Positions 1-9,588 of a stretch of 64,000 bases of DNA are shown here, piece after piece. The notes under the pieces are model-generated. The model was given only the letters and a program-made list of their open reading frames with translations, was not told the DNA's origin and did no database searches. How positions within the stretch are numbered: the stretch's first letter is position 1; every line of letters begins with the position of its first letter. The stretch comes from CAYNHQ01 sp964397255 (GTDB taxonomy: Bacteria; Bdellovibrionota_G; JALEGL01; DATDPG01), in NCBI GenBank assembly GCA_964397255.1, contig CAYNHQ010000001.1:1-64000 (forward strand), written 5' to 3'. The translations under genes and the position numbers were made by a program.

Positions 1-13
1 GAGCCCGATTCAC

Positions 14-33
14 CCCCGGACTGACGTCCGGGG
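14..33. other. short perfect hairpin at the window edge
   Basis: An 8-bp GC-rich stem (CCCCGGAC / GTCCGGGG) encloses a TGAC loop. No clear T-tract follows, so it is only a possible transcript end for a gene outside the window. Confidence 0.3.
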
Positions 34-168
34 ATCTTCTAAGGTGCATTAGAAAACGGTCTACTTCATTTTTAGGAACTCCATCCTACGATTTGTACCA
101 AATAGAGAGTTAAAAAATTTGCACGGGATTTTTGCGAAATAGCCATAGATCAAGTATCGAGTCGACGT

Positions 169-846
169 TTGAAAAAGTTGATCCAGGGAATCGTCGAGTT
201 TCGGCAAAAAGCGTTGCCGGGGTATCGAGAAACATTTGCGAAGTTGGCCCTCGGGCAGGCGCCGAATGCTCTATTTATTGCGTGTTCAGACAGCCGCGTG
301 GCCGTCAATGTATTCGCTTCAACGAACCCGGGCGATCTCTTTGTCGTCCGAAATGTAGGAAACATGATTCCACCGGCCGACGAGAAGGGGATTTCAACGG
401 CGGACGAATCGGAAGCCGCGGCACTTGAATTTGCACTGGGCAGACTCGAAGTGCACGATATTATCGTCTGCGGACATTCGGAGTGCGGGGCCATTGGGGC
501 ACTCGTGGAGGGGAGGGAAAAAATCGCCTCACCTAATTTGCGGGCTTGGTTACGCCATGGAGAAGATAGCCTGCTGGAGGACAGGAGCCCGCTACTTGTG
601 GAAGGCCCCGGTGAACGGCACAACCGAATTTCACAACGAAATGTGCTCACGCAAATGGACCATCTTAGGACCTATCCCACCGTTCAAAGACAAATCAGCG
701 AACGGAAGCTAAATTTACATGGCTGGTGGTTCGAACTAAAAACAGCCAGTGTCTACGCCTATGAAAATGAGGCAAGGCGTTTTGTGCTAATTGACGAAGC
801 CAAGGCTGAGAAGATGTTACACACATTACAACAGGATAATTTATGA
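169..846 (+). CDS. beta-class carbonic anhydrase
   Basis: Interconverts CO2 and bicarbonate in the cytoplasm. The beta-class zinc site is complete: CSDSR at residues 39-43 supplies the cysteine ligand and the Asp-Arg dyad, and GHSECGA supplies His103 and Cys106. Length (225 residues) is normal for the family. The start is a TTG with no strong ribosome site, so the exact N-terminus is uncertain. The stop overlaps the ATG of the downstream S46 peptidase (ATGA-type), so the two genes are probably translationally coupled, although no functional link between them is obvious. Confidence 0.93.
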   Translation: MKKLIQGIVEFRQKALPGYRETFAKLALGQAPNALFIACSDSRVAVNVFASTNPGDLFVVRNVGNMIPPADEKGISTADESEAAALEFALGRLEVHDIIVCGHSECGAIGALVEGREKIASPNLRAWLRHGEDSLLEDRSPLLVEGPGERHNRISQRNVLTQMDHLRTYPTVQRQISERKLNLHGWWFELKTASVYAYENEARRFVLIDEAKAEKMLHTLQQDNL

Positions 847-3086
847 AAAATGGACCCGTCTTGCAGTTGATTTTTCTTTTACTTTCACTCACCCGCGTCG
901 CGTTCGGAATGGAAGGAATGTTTGTGCCCGTGAAGGAACGCCTTCCGGCCATGGAAATGAACAAATTAGGTATTGCACCTGCGATGGTGGAATCGCTTAC
1001 AAACGGTGCGGTCGTTCGGATCAACAATGGAGGATGTACCGCGACACTCCTCTCCCCACAGGGGCTGATCGGTACGAATTGGCACTGTGTGACCACCTGT
1101 GTGAACCTCATTCAGTCGGAAGCGCAACAGCACAAGGGGGATCCGCTTGCCACGATGATGAAAGATGGTTATGTGGCCACTTCACCTGAAAAGGAACTCA
1201 CCTGTAAAGCCACAACCGTCGATGTGCCGATTGGAATTGAAAATGTGTCGGCTCGATTCGATGAATTTGAAAAAGTAGTCCTGGAGCCCAAAGAGAGATC
1301 AGAACTGATTCGAAGACGAAAGGAGTTGGTGCGTGAAGAGTGCATGAAAGGAAAGACAGACGTCGTTTGTGACGTTAGTTTCATGAACAACGATCCAAAG
1401 CCTTATTATCTTCATCGATTTAAACGGCTGCGCGACATCCGTTTGGTGTGGGTTCCTTCACACATCATTGGTGAGTTTGGGGGGTTGACAGATAATTGGG
1501 AATATCCACGACACACGGGTGATTTCGCGTTCATACGTGCCTACGAAAATGGAAAGCCGTTTGCTCCAGCCGCGTTCGCCAAAGTCTCGTCGGCGGGTGT
1601 AAAACCCAATGACCCGACGTTTATTCTTGGATTTCCTGGAATGACCGAACGAAATATTACGTCGAGTGCCGCCAAATTCCTCCAAATGTATCACTACCCC
1701 TATGCTCACGAAGTTTACCTGGAACTCGCCAAAACGATCGAGGCGGTATCTCCCAATCCGATGGCTGGGCCGTATGGAGCTTCTTGGTTCTACCTTGAAA
1801 ACTATATCGAGAATTTTGAACGAAAAGCGAAACTGATGGGAGATCTAAATGTCGTCGCGAAGAAAAAGGATGCGGAATCGAAGCTGAAGAACAAAGGGGC
1901 CCTCGGATCGATCGAACAAATCTATGCCGATCTCCCCCACTATTTCCGGAACCTTTACTTCCTGGAATTTCTCGTGAACCGCCGGACACCCCTTAAAAGT
2001 TTACTTGCGGCGGCAGACATTTGGAGAATCAGCATCCAGCCTCGCGATGATAAGGAACGCCAGGAAGAAAGATTCAAATCATGGAATCGGGACGCCTTGG
2101 AAAGCCAGATTCGAACGGTCGACAACGTTGGAACCAATAACGGCGAACGGGCTCTTTTGGCCAAAGCCTTTCAAATGGCGAATACATTTGAGATGCCAAT
2201 TCGCGCGTTTACGCCGCTCCGTATGAAGGCCCAGCTGGCCATGTCGCAATGTGCGGCCACGAAATCATGCGATCAAATGAAAACAAAAAGCCTCTTTCGA
2301 GTGATGGCGGATTTGGTTTATGACCAGACCAATCTCGTCGCAAAAAATGACTCCGTAGGTGAGAAGAAGAGAGCGGAGGCAAAAAGAATGGATCTTTTGA
2401 AATGGAATCCTCATGCCTTGGTCGACACAAAGGATTCACTTCTTCTTCTTGCGAAAAATATCGTCGAAGAGTTGGACTATATGAAATCCAATTGGGAATA
2501 CGGGGCTCCGTATACCTATGAACTGGATCGACTGAATTATTCGAACAACCTGGCGATGGGGTTTGAAACACCCGACGCCAACAGCACCCTGCGTTTCACA
2601 ATGAGTACGGTTCAGAAGGAATATCTTCCCATCGCGGGAGGCGGTCCATATCCCTTTATTACGACTCTTGCTTCGATGGTTCTTAAAGATGGTTTCATCA
2701 AAGACCCTAAAAACGACGATTATGAATTATTTCAGGTTCCACAGGCGATCAAGGACGCGTCCAAAAACATGAAGAATTTCGAATCTTCGTTTTACTACGA
2801 CAAAAATATGTCAAACGTCCCCGTTGATTTCATCACGGCGCACGTGATCACCGGCGGAAATTCTGGGAGTTCAGTGTTCAATGCAAAGGGCGAGGTAGTG
2901 GGATTTGCCTTCGATGGCACTCCCGAATCGATTGTGACAGACCTCTGGTACCACCCTCACGCACGAACGATCAGTGTGGATATGCGATTCATTGGGTTCC
3001 TTGGAAATGTCATCGTGCCTACGGCAAAACGGGTCATAGAAGAACTCGGCCTACCCGTCGATTCTCCTTCGGGGAACCGTTCCTAG
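843..3086 (+). CDS. S46 family dipeptidyl-peptidase (DPP7/DPP11-like)
   Basis: Exported serine exopeptidase that removes dipeptides from oligopeptide N-termini, probably in the periplasm. An N-terminal hydrophobic stretch ending near Ala-Phe-Gly acts as signal peptide. The chymotrypsin-fold triad of S46 is visible: His in TNWHC (about residue 81), Asp in the GDFAF region (about 226), and Ser in GGNSGSSVF (about 673). Length (747 residues) matches DPP7/DPP11 enzymes. Known S46 members feed amino-acid use in asaccharolytic bacteria. The specificity-setting residue before the catalytic Ser cannot be assigned safely here. It overlaps the carbonic anhydrase stop by four bases. Confidence 0.92.
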   Translation: MKNGPVLQLIFLLLSLTRVAFGMEGMFVPVKERLPAMEMNKLGIAPAMVESLTNGAVVRINNGGCTATLLSPQGLIGTNWHCVTTCVNLIQSEAQQHKGDPLATMMKDGYVATSPEKELTCKATTVDVPIGIENVSARFDEFEKVVLEPKERSELIRRRKELVREECMKGKTDVVCDVSFMNNDPKPYYLHRFKRLRDIRLVWVPSHIIGEFGGLTDNWEYPRHTGDFAFIRAYENGKPFAPAAFAKVSSAGVKPNDPTFILGFPGMTERNITSSAAKFLQMYHYPYAHEVYLELAKTIEAVSPNPMAGPYGASWFYLENYIENFERKAKLMGDLNVVAKKKDAESKLKNKGALGSIEQIYADLPHYFRNLYFLEFLVNRRTPLKSLLAAADIWRISIQPRDDKERQEERFKSWNRDALESQIRTVDNVGTNNGERALLAKAFQMANTFEMPIRAFTPLRMKAQLAMSQCAATKSCDQMKTKSLFRVMADLVYDQTNLVAKNDSVGEKKRAEAKRMDLLKWNPHALVDTKDSLLLLAKNIVEELDYMKSNWEYGAPYTYELDRLNYSNNLAMGFETPDANSTLRFTMSTVQKEYLPIAGGGPYPFITTLASMVLKDGFIKDPKNDDYELFQVPQAIKDASKNMKNFESSFYYDKNMSNVPVDFITAHVITGGNSGSSVFNAKGEVVGFAFDGTPESIVTDLWYHPHARTISVDMRFIGFLGNVIVPTAKRVIEELGLPVDSPSGNRS

Positions 3087-3116
3087 GTGGCACGCAGCTT
3101 GCGTTCATGGATATGA

Positions 3117-3953
3117 ATGAAGCTTAAAAATAGTCTTATCGCCTTAGGGCTCAATTTAGCTCTTTTTCCCTCCTGGGTTTGGGGCATTCCCACCTCACCT
3201 GATAAACAAACGAAGCCAAGCCTTGTTCCATTTTCCGGGACTCAAAATCCGGCGCCCACAAATCATCTCGAGATTCCATACCATGAGTCTGCTATGGCCA
3301 ACCAACTTATCCGTACCGGGCGAGTGGGAAATTTTAGAAGCCTATTTGATTCTGCAATTAGTATTGTGGGTCTCTACGCTCCGAAGAACAAACCAAATGT
3401 CTTTAATTCAAGTGGCCTGACGTTTCCTCGATTTGAATTCTTCGTAGCCACCACCACGGAGCTTAAGGATGTTTTTGGAAAGGAAAAATTCGAACAAAAT
3501 ATCGCGTCATTTATCGATACCCCCATGTTCTTAAATCTCTCTAGAGATCCAAATGAAGCAAAGCGAGTGAATATTTTTGTTTTTCTCGATTTGATCTATT
3601 GGTCGGCACCTATGAGCGATGTGGCAACTGTTGAGTTTCGAGATGATGGGGTAGAGGTCCTGATTATGACTCTTGGGCGTGCTATTCTTGGATCCATAGG
3701 ATTTTTAGCCGGTAGAAACATCGATACCTACAAGGACGCAGAAAGCTCTCAGCTTCGCCTGAAATTTGAAACAAGTGCAACCATTGGTCTATTACAAAAT
3801 CTTGCCGATCATTACGTCATAGAGCCTGGAGCAAAGGAACTCGACGGCACACTCATGTCGCTTGAAAGGCGCGAAGCCCACCAAACCATCATGAGAGCAC
3901 GATTTCAAAAGCTCCTTCGCGATGAAGAAGAACGCGAAGCCACGCTTAAATAG
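3117..3953 (+). CDS. secreted protein of unknown function
   Basis: 278 residues with a clear signal peptide (hydrophobic segment about residues 8-22, ending near Val-Trp-Gly). The mature part is mixed alpha/beta with no motif I recognise; the C-terminus is rich in Arg and Glu (about residues 250-278) and probably helical. It follows the S46 peptidase by 30 bases on the same strand and may be cotranscribed with it. It converges on icd with only a dozen bases between the stops. No function proposed. Confidence 0.75.
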   Translation: MKLKNSLIALGLNLALFPSWVWGIPTSPDKQTKPSLVPFSGTQNPAPTNHLEIPYHESAMANQLIRTGRVGNFRSLFDSAISIVGLYAPKNKPNVFNSSGLTFPRFEFFVATTTELKDVFGKEKFEQNIASFIDTPMFLNLSRDPNEAKRVNIFVFLDLIYWSAPMSDVATVEFRDDGVEVLIMTLGRAILGSIGFLAGRNIDTYKDAESSQLRLKFETSATIGLLQNLADHYVIEPGAKELDGTLMSLERREAHQTIMRARFQKLLRDEEEREATLK

Positions 3954-3965
3954 CCGAATTTCGAC

Positions 3966-5210
3966 CTAGAGGTTTTTCACAATCGCTTGGGCGAATTCGG
4001 AGCACTTCACTTCCCTCGCGCCTTCCGTCTGCCGGGCAAGATCATACGTAACGGTCTTCTGAAGAATCGTTTTTTCGAGCGCTTTGGTAATCATGGAAGC
4101 AATTTCGTTCCAGCCCATGAATTCAAACATCATGACACCCGAGAGAATGACCGATCCTGGATTAATCTTGTCGAGATTGGTGTACTTCGGTGCGCTTCCA
4201 TGTGTGGCTTCGAACACAGCCGCCTGATCTCCGATGTTCGCGCCGGGCCCAAGACCCAGACCACCCACTTGGGCAACAAGTGCGTCTGACAGGTAGTCGC
4301 CATTCAAATTCGTCGTAGCGAGAACGGAATATTCGTTGGGGCGCAAAAGAGCCTGTTGAAACATGGAATCGGCAATTCGATCTTTAATGAGAACTTTCCC
4401 TGCGGGAACTTTCCCGTTGTGATTTTTAGTAACTTCATCTTCCGTCACGGTAACGGATCCATACGATTCTTTCGCCAGCTCGTATCCCCAATCTCGGAAA
4501 GCGCCTTCGGTGAACTTCTGAATATTTCCTTTGTGAACAAGGGTCACGGAAGGAAGCTTTCTTTCAATGGCGTAATCGATAGCTCTTTTAATCAGGCGCT
4601 TCGAACCAAAGGGAGATACTGGTTTGATGCCGATGCCGCTGTCATCCCTAAGGTTCGCTTTCATTTCATTTTTGAGAAATTGAATCAGCTTTTTGACTTC
4701 GGGTGTTCCCGATTTCCATTCGATCCCGGCATAAACATCTTCCGTGTTTTCACGAAAGATCGTCATATTGATTTTTCCCGGGTCTTTGATCGGCGATGGA
4801 ACACCTTGGAACCAACGAACCGGTCGGACACAGGCATATAGATCAAACACCTGACGCAGGGTTACGTTGAGACTTCGAAACCCGCCTCCCACTGGCGTCG
4901 TAAGAGGGCCCTTAATCGCCACATGATAGGTTTCGATGGCTTTCAGCGTATCTTTGGGGATCAGCTCGTCATAAATCTTCTGGGCTTTTTCTCCCGCCAT
5001 GATTTCAAACCACTGAATTTTTCGTTTCCCCTTGAACCCTTTTTCCACGGCCGCATCGAAAACGAGCTGACTGGCTCGCCAAATATCCGGACCAACCCCA
5101 TCTCCTTCAATGTAAGGGATGATCGGTTGATCTGGAACATCGCATTTTCCGTCTTTCTTAATTTGAATGATCCCACCTGTATTGGGGGATGTAATTTTAT
5201 CGAAGGCCAC
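3966..5210 (-). CDS. icd: NADP-dependent isocitrate dehydrogenase
   Basis: TCA-cycle enzyme oxidising isocitrate to 2-oxoglutarate with NADP. The sequence tracks E. coli Icd along its length: IPYIEGDGVG near the start, GPLTTPVGGGFRSLN with the substrate-binding and regulatory serine, and HGSAPKY with the Lys-Tyr pair that selects NADP over NAD. I place the start at the GTG at 5210, preceded by AGGAG five bases upstream, giving 414 residues (E. coli 416). A longer frame upstream to 5279 exists but aligns with nothing in the family. It diverges from potA. Confidence 0.96.
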   Translation of the reverse strand: MAFDKITSPNTGGIIQIKKDGKCDVPDQPIIPYIEGDGVGPDIWRASQLVFDAAVEKGFKGKRKIQWFEIMAGEKAQKIYDELIPKDTLKAIETYHVAIKGPLTTPVGGGFRSLNVTLRQVFDLYACVRPVRWFQGVPSPIKDPGKINMTIFRENTEDVYAGIEWKSGTPEVKKLIQFLKNEMKANLRDDSGIGIKPVSPFGSKRLIKRAIDYAIERKLPSVTLVHKGNIQKFTEGAFRDWGYELAKESYGSVTVTEDEVTKNHNGKVPAGKVLIKDRIADSMFQQALLRPNEYSVLATTNLNGDYLSDALVAQVGGLGLGPGANIGDQAAVFEATHGSAPKYTNLDKINPGSVILSGVMMFEFMGWNEIASMITKALEKTILQKTVTYDLARQTEGAREVKCSEFAQAIVKNL

Positions 5211-5312
5211 AATGACTCCTGACGTAGGGTTTCCGAGCTGAGCGAGGCTTTCTATACCAGCCTTGAGTCGTGATGACAAAAGAGGAGAAAAATCTCTCTT
5301 GCGTTGTAGGGG

Positions 5313-6407
5313 GTGACGTATTATGGGGAAAGTACGACGTTGGCGGGACTCGAATTACGAAATGTAGAAAAGACCTTTGGGCCGAATCGGGTCCTAAAGG
5401 GAATTAACTTAACCATTGCCCCGGGGGAATTCTTTGCTCTCCTCGGCCCTTCCGGTTGCGGAAAAACAACGATTCTTCGAATTATTGCCGGGTTTGAACA
5501 ACCAACATCCGGAGCCCTTTATTTCGACGACCAAGAAATTACGCGTGTGGCTCCTCACCATCGGCCGGTCAATACTGTTTTTCAGAGCTATGCTCTCTTT
5601 CCCCACTTATCTGTCTTTGAAAATGTTGGCTTTGGGCTCACGCTTCGAAAGCGGCCAAAAAATGAAATCGCTTCCCGCGTGGGGGACATGCTCGAACTGG
5701 TGAACCTTCCGGGATACGAAAAGCGCTCGATCCCATCCCTAAGCGGCGGCGAAAAACAACGGGTTGCTTTGGCGAGAGCGCTGATTAATCGCCCCGCAAT
5801 CCTCCTTTTGGATGAGCCTCTTGCCGCGCTTGATCTCCAGCTCCGCCGCAAAGTCCAATTTGAAATTAAAGAAATCCACCGAAAAATAGGGACGACTTTC
5901 GTTTACGTTACACATGACCAGGAAGAAGCTCTCGCCATGTCTGACCGAATCGCTGTCATGGTCGATGGCCAAATCGAACAGCTCGGCACACCTCAGTCGA
6001 TTTACGACCAACCTGACACCCGTTTCGTGGCGAAGTTTATCGGCGCATCGAATCTTTTTGAGGGGACGGTAAAGGAACGTGATTCAAATATTGCCGAAGT
6101 GGAAGTCGATGGCTTTGGCGCCTTTCGCGCCCCCCTTCGAAATGGATCGATCCCGGGAGATCGAGTTGGCCTCATTCTCCGTCCCGAAAAAATTGAGATC
6201 GTTCATGACAATGGCCGGGCGCAGGGCTTCGCCGCGACAATTGAGGAGGCGCTTTATTTGGGGGCCTTCGTTCAATACCGTTTGCGCCTCGGCGAAACCT
6301 CCCTTGTCGCCGTTCAGCATGTTACCTCCCACCGAACTCCCATCCGCCCGGGAGAAAAAGTTCGTATTCGTTGGGCGCCAGAGGATTTGGTCGTCGTCGA
6401 GCGATGA
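5313..6407 (+). CDS. potA: spermidine/putrescine ABC transporter ATP-binding protein
   Basis: ATPase that powers polyamine import. Walker A GPSGCGKTT, signature LSGGEKQRVALARAL, Walker B ILLLDEPLAALD and the switch histidine THD are all present, followed by a C-terminal TOBE domain (about residues 280-364) that regulates import in PotA. It is the first gene of a four-gene potABCD operon in which each gene overlaps the next. The GTG start at 5313 directly abuts its GGGG tract, so a TTG at 5340 with a better-spaced GGGGAA is a possible alternative. Confidence 0.94.
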   Translation: MTYYGESTTLAGLELRNVEKTFGPNRVLKGINLTIAPGEFFALLGPSGCGKTTILRIIAGFEQPTSGALYFDDQEITRVAPHHRPVNTVFQSYALFPHLSVFENVGFGLTLRKRPKNEIASRVGDMLELVNLPGYEKRSIPSLSGGEKQRVALARALINRPAILLLDEPLAALDLQLRRKVQFEIKEIHRKIGTTFVYVTHDQEEALAMSDRIAVMVDGQIEQLGTPQSIYDQPDTRFVAKFIGASNLFEGTVKERDSNIAEVEVDGFGAFRAPLRNGSIPGDRVGLILRPEKIEIVHDNGRAQGFAATIEEALYLGAFVQYRLRLGETSLVAVQHVTSHRTPIRPGEKVRIRWAPEDLVVVER

Positions 6408-7249
6408 ATTCCGCCCGCCGGGGGGAACTCCTTTTTCCCGTCACTTTTTGGGCCCTCCTTTTCATTGTCATCCCCTTCATCATTGTTGTGGCTTACAGTT
6501 TCGCCACGCGAGGGCTTCACGGCGAAATCATCTGGTCGTTACAGCTCGACAACTACAAAAATCTTTTTTCCATTTCTTACGCCCGAGTCACATGGATCTC
6601 CACACAGCTCGCTGCTTGGAATACAGCGCTATGCCTGGGAGTCGGCTATCCCCTAGCCTACTACATTGCCGGTCGTCCTACGGCCAAGAAGAGAAACTTT
6701 CTATTACTTTTGATCCTCATTCCTTTTTGGACGAATTTTTTAATCCGAACTTATGCTTTGGCGAATATCTTAGGCGACGAAGGCCTGATCAATCATCTTT
6801 TACTTTCTATCGGCCTGATTTCTGAACCGCTCGATCTCATTTACAGCAAAAAAGCGATCGTGATCGGGCTGCTCTCCAATTACCTCCCTTTTATGGTCCT
6901 GCCACTCTATGTTTCACTCGAAAAACAAGACCGGCATCTCCTCGAAGCGGCGACGGATTTAGGGGCCTCTCCATTTCGGGCATTTGCGCGAGTAACTTGG
7001 CCCCTCTCCCTTCCGGGCGTTGCCACGGGATGTCTCATGGTTTTTATTCCTTCTCTGGGCGAATTTATCGTTCCCGATCTTCTCGGGGGTGGAAAATACC
7101 TCCTCCTTGGAAATCTGCTTCAACAGAAGTTTCTCGTAACTCGCGACTGGCCTCTGGGTGCTGCGCTCTCAGTGGGTCTTGCTGTAGTTCTAATGTTGGC
7201 GCTGCTTCTTTTCTATCAATGGCGGGAAAAAGATGAAGCGGCGATCTAA
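6404..7249 (+). CDS. potB: spermidine/putrescine ABC transporter permease, PotB
   Basis: Inner-membrane subunit of the polyamine importer. It has six predicted membrane segments and the EAA loop (EAATDLGASPFRAF) that docks on the PotA ATPase. I start it at the ATG at 6404, which overlaps the potA stop as ATGA; a longer frame from 6371 adds only a basic, non-family extension. The result is 281 residues, the usual PotB length. It overlaps potC by 17 bases. Confidence 0.94.
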   Translation: MNSARRGELLFPVTFWALLFIVIPFIIVVAYSFATRGLHGEIIWSLQLDNYKNLFSISYARVTWISTQLAAWNTALCLGVGYPLAYYIAGRPTAKKRNFLLLLILIPFWTNFLIRTYALANILGDEGLINHLLLSIGLISEPLDLIYSKKAIVIGLLSNYLPFMVLPLYVSLEKQDRHLLEAATDLGASPFRAFARVTWPLSLPGVATGCLMVFIPSLGEFIVPDLLGGGKYLLLGNLLQQKFLVTRDWPLGAALSVGLAVVLMLALLLFYQWREKDEAAI

Positions 7250-8003
7250 TATTTTTTGGATCTGGGCGGTAGCGGTTTACACCCTTCTCTATCTTCCGAT
7301 TTTGGTCATGGCAGCGAATTCATTTAATCAGTCTCGATATCCCTATCATTGGGAGGGTTTTACATTTCACTGGTACCACGAACTTCTTCAGAACGAAGAA
7401 GTACTGGGCGCCTTCTGGAGTTCGCTCTGGATCGGCGGCGTGAGTACTTTGATCGCCGTCATTCTGGGTACCTCGGCGGCTGTCGCGCTTCGCTCCGGCC
7501 CAAAGTCTTTCTTCGGTAAGTGGATAGAACCTCTTTTAATGTTGCCAGTAATTCTCCCCGACATTGTTTTGGGAATTTCGCTTCTTCTTTTTTTCGTTTT
7601 TATCCACGCGGCGTTAGGTATCACAACGATCATTTTGGCGCATGTGACTTTTTCCATGGTTTACGTTTTTTTGGTGGTGCGTGTCCGGCTTAAAGGCCTC
7701 GACCCAGCCCTTGAGGAAGCGGCTCAAGATTTGGGGGCGAATCCTGTAACGACATTCCGGCGTGTCACATTTCCTCTTATATTTCCAGGTGTTTTAGCCG
7801 GTGCCCTTTTGGCTTTTTCACTTTCGTTCGAAGATTTCCTGATTACCTTTTTTACGGCGGGCGTCGGCACGACGACGTTGCCCCTTCAAATTTATTCCAT
7901 GATGAAGTTCGGCGTCTCTCCCATCATCAGCGCCCTTTCAACCGCATTTCTTGTTTTGACCGTGGCCGCTACGCTCGTGGTTCAGCGGAGGTGGATGGAA
8001 TGA
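7233..8003 (+). CDS. potC: spermidine/putrescine ABC transporter permease, PotC
   Basis: Second inner-membrane subunit of the polyamine importer. It shows six hydrophobic segments and a canonical EAA loop (EEAAQDLGANPVTTF). Length is 256 residues, close to E. coli PotC. It starts inside the 3' end of potB and its stop overlaps the start of potD as ATGA, consistent with coupled translation of the whole transporter. Confidence 0.94.
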   Translation: MKRRSNIFWIWAVAVYTLLYLPILVMAANSFNQSRYPYHWEGFTFHWYHELLQNEEVLGAFWSSLWIGGVSTLIAVILGTSAAVALRSGPKSFFGKWIEPLLMLPVILPDIVLGISLLLFFVFIHAALGITTIILAHVTFSMVYVFLVVRVRLKGLDPALEEAAQDLGANPVTTFRRVTFPLIFPGVLAGALLAFSLSFEDFLITFFTAGVGTTTLPLQIYSMMKFGVSPIISALSTAFLVLTVAATLVVQRRWME

Positions 8004-9019
8004 AGCGTCTTGTCGCATTTGCGCTCTTCTTTTTTTCTTTCATCGCTTGGGGGGAGGAAAAAGTCATTCATCTCTACAACTGGGCCGACTACATGTCCGA
8101 TGAGGTTCTCGAACAGTTTAAAAAGGAGACCGGGATCACCGTCAAGCAGGACTACTTCGCATCGAACGAAGAATTGATCGCAAAGTTACAAGTCGGCGCG
8201 TTTGAGTATGACGTGATTGTTCCGTCTGACTATTACATCAAGCTTCTCATCGCTCAGGATCTTGTTCGGCCGCTCGATCTGGCTCTCCTTCCCAATCGAA
8301 AACACTTGGAAGAGCGATTTCAAAATCCTCCCTACGACCCGAATAATGCCCATTCTGTTCCTTACTTTTGGGGAACGGTCGGAATCGGTTACAACTCGGA
8401 AAAAGTGAAAGTGCCAATAAATTCTTGGTCGGCTCTTTTCGACCCTACGTGGAAGCGAAAGATTAATCTCTTGGACGATATGCGGGAGGTCATCGGCGCG
8501 GCACTCCGACTTCAGGGAGATTCAATCAACATGACCGATCACGAAAGGATTGAGAAAACAAAGAAGGCGCTTCTGGATCAAAAGAGAATTGTCCGGACAT
8601 ATAATTCGGGAACATATCGTGAAATTTTAGGGGCGGGAGATGTTTGGCTGACCCAGGCCTTTTCGGGAGACATCGGCCAGCTTCATCATGAACAACCGAA
8701 TATTCATTTCGTCATCCCAAAAGAAGGGGGATCGATCTTTACTGACAACTTGGCGATACCCAAAGCCTGCAAACACCCAAACGAAGCGCATCAATTTATC
8801 AATTTCATCTTGCGGCCGGAAATCGCGGCGAAGCTGGCGAGCAAAGTCTTTTTCGCGACACCGAACAAAGACGGATGGGCTCTTCTTCCCGAAGAGATCC
8901 GCAATGACCGATCGATGTACCCTCCTCCCGAAGTGATTTCCAAGTTGGAATATGTCGAAGATGTCGGCCCCGTCCTCAAAACCTACGAATCCCTCTGGAT
9001 CGACCTCAAAACCGAATAA
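8000..9019 (+). CDS. potD: polyamine-binding periplasmic protein
   Basis: Solute-binding protein that delivers spermidine or putrescine to PotBC. It has a Sec signal peptide ending near Ala-Trp-Gly (about residue 19), then the YNWADYM opening typical of PotD/PotF proteins and the SDYYIKLL segment of the same fold. The ATG at 8000 (overlapping the potC stop) is preferred over one three codons upstream. Which polyamine is bound cannot be read from the sequence. It ends the operon; an imperfect inverted repeat lies just downstream. Confidence 0.93.
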   Translation: MKRLVAFALFFFSFIAWGEEKVIHLYNWADYMSDEVLEQFKKETGITVKQDYFASNEELIAKLQVGAFEYDVIVPSDYYIKLLIAQDLVRPLDLALLPNRKHLEERFQNPPYDPNNAHSVPYFWGTVGIGYNSEKVKVPINSWSALFDPTWKRKINLLDDMREVIGAALRLQGDSINMTDHERIEKTKKALLDQKRIVRTYNSGTYREILGAGDVWLTQAFSGDIGQLHHEQPNIHFVIPKEGGSIFTDNLAIPKACKHPNEAHQFINFILRPEIAAKLASKVFFATPNKDGWALLPEEIRNDRSMYPPPEVISKLEYVEDVGPVLKTYESLWIDLKTE

Positions 9020-9046
9020 TCTCAAGCACTAAATTTGGTTGTATTA

Positions 9047-9073
9047 TGGTTAAATTTACATGCAATTTAACCA
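9047..9073. repeat. inverted repeat downstream of potD
   Basis: TGGTTAAATT and AATTTAACCA flank a 7-base loop. Pairing extends outward through ATTATG with a two-base bulge. It is AT-rich with no T-tract, so it could be a weak transcript end or a protein-binding palindrome. Confidence 0.4.
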
Positions 9074-9121
9074 CATAATTGTCGTTCTCTGGTCTTTAAC
9101 GAAATTTGCTCTTTGTTGTTT

Positions 9122-9542
9122 TTCGCAACATGTTGCGGATTTTATAGAAATTCAGCACGAAAACTGCGGCGCGGGGGCGCGAATCTTCTTGGAGGCCGAG
9201 CCTGGGAAGCCCAACTTTTTCCTCTTACTTGGGTAGAGCTTGGAAATCATTTCGAGCTCACCACATACAAAATTTTACTTTTTTGATGTCGGCGTCACAG
9301 GTGCAATGACCAAGAGAGGTAGGATTTCTGAAGGATCGGAGCTTTTTGGTCGCGCGTTCGAGCATTTTATGGTTCAGGAAATCTGATGCGCGGCCTTCAA
9401 GCCTTGAGCGAAGAGAAGAAAGTAAAGACCTTGGCGATTGTTTCGCGGGATCCAATTCGACGACGTGCGGGGGGAATAGAAATTTACCCATGGAAAGAAT
9501 TTCTAGAGCACCTTTGGAAGGAATCCGATTTTTTTAGTTAGC
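9122..9542 (+). pseudogene. decayed AAA (AAA_14/DUF4143) ATPase remnant
   Basis: No intact gene lies between potD and 9589, but stitched frames give a recognisable AAA_14/DUF4143-type ATPase. Frame one (about 9137-9268) reads SARKLRRGGANLLGGRAW then FPLTWVELGNHFEL. A second frame (about 9264-9383) reads KFYFFDVGV then ELFGRAFEHFMVQEI before a TGA. A third (9383-9477) reads TLAIVSRDPIRRRAGGIE, and a fourth finishes YPWKEFLEHLW and stops at 9540-9542. At least three frameshifts and a large internal deletion separate the pieces, and the P-loop N-terminus is missing. Intact relatives are usually about 400 residues and often horizontally mobile. Assignment is by motif memory. Confidence 0.6.
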
Positions 9543-9588
9543 TTCCCACTCTCAAAATCTATGAAGCGCTTTCGATCGCGGAACTTAC

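Noticed and set aside
6079..6825. 248-residue frame across the potA-potB junction
   Set aside because: Lies in a different frame within two strongly supported transporter genes; no family pattern.
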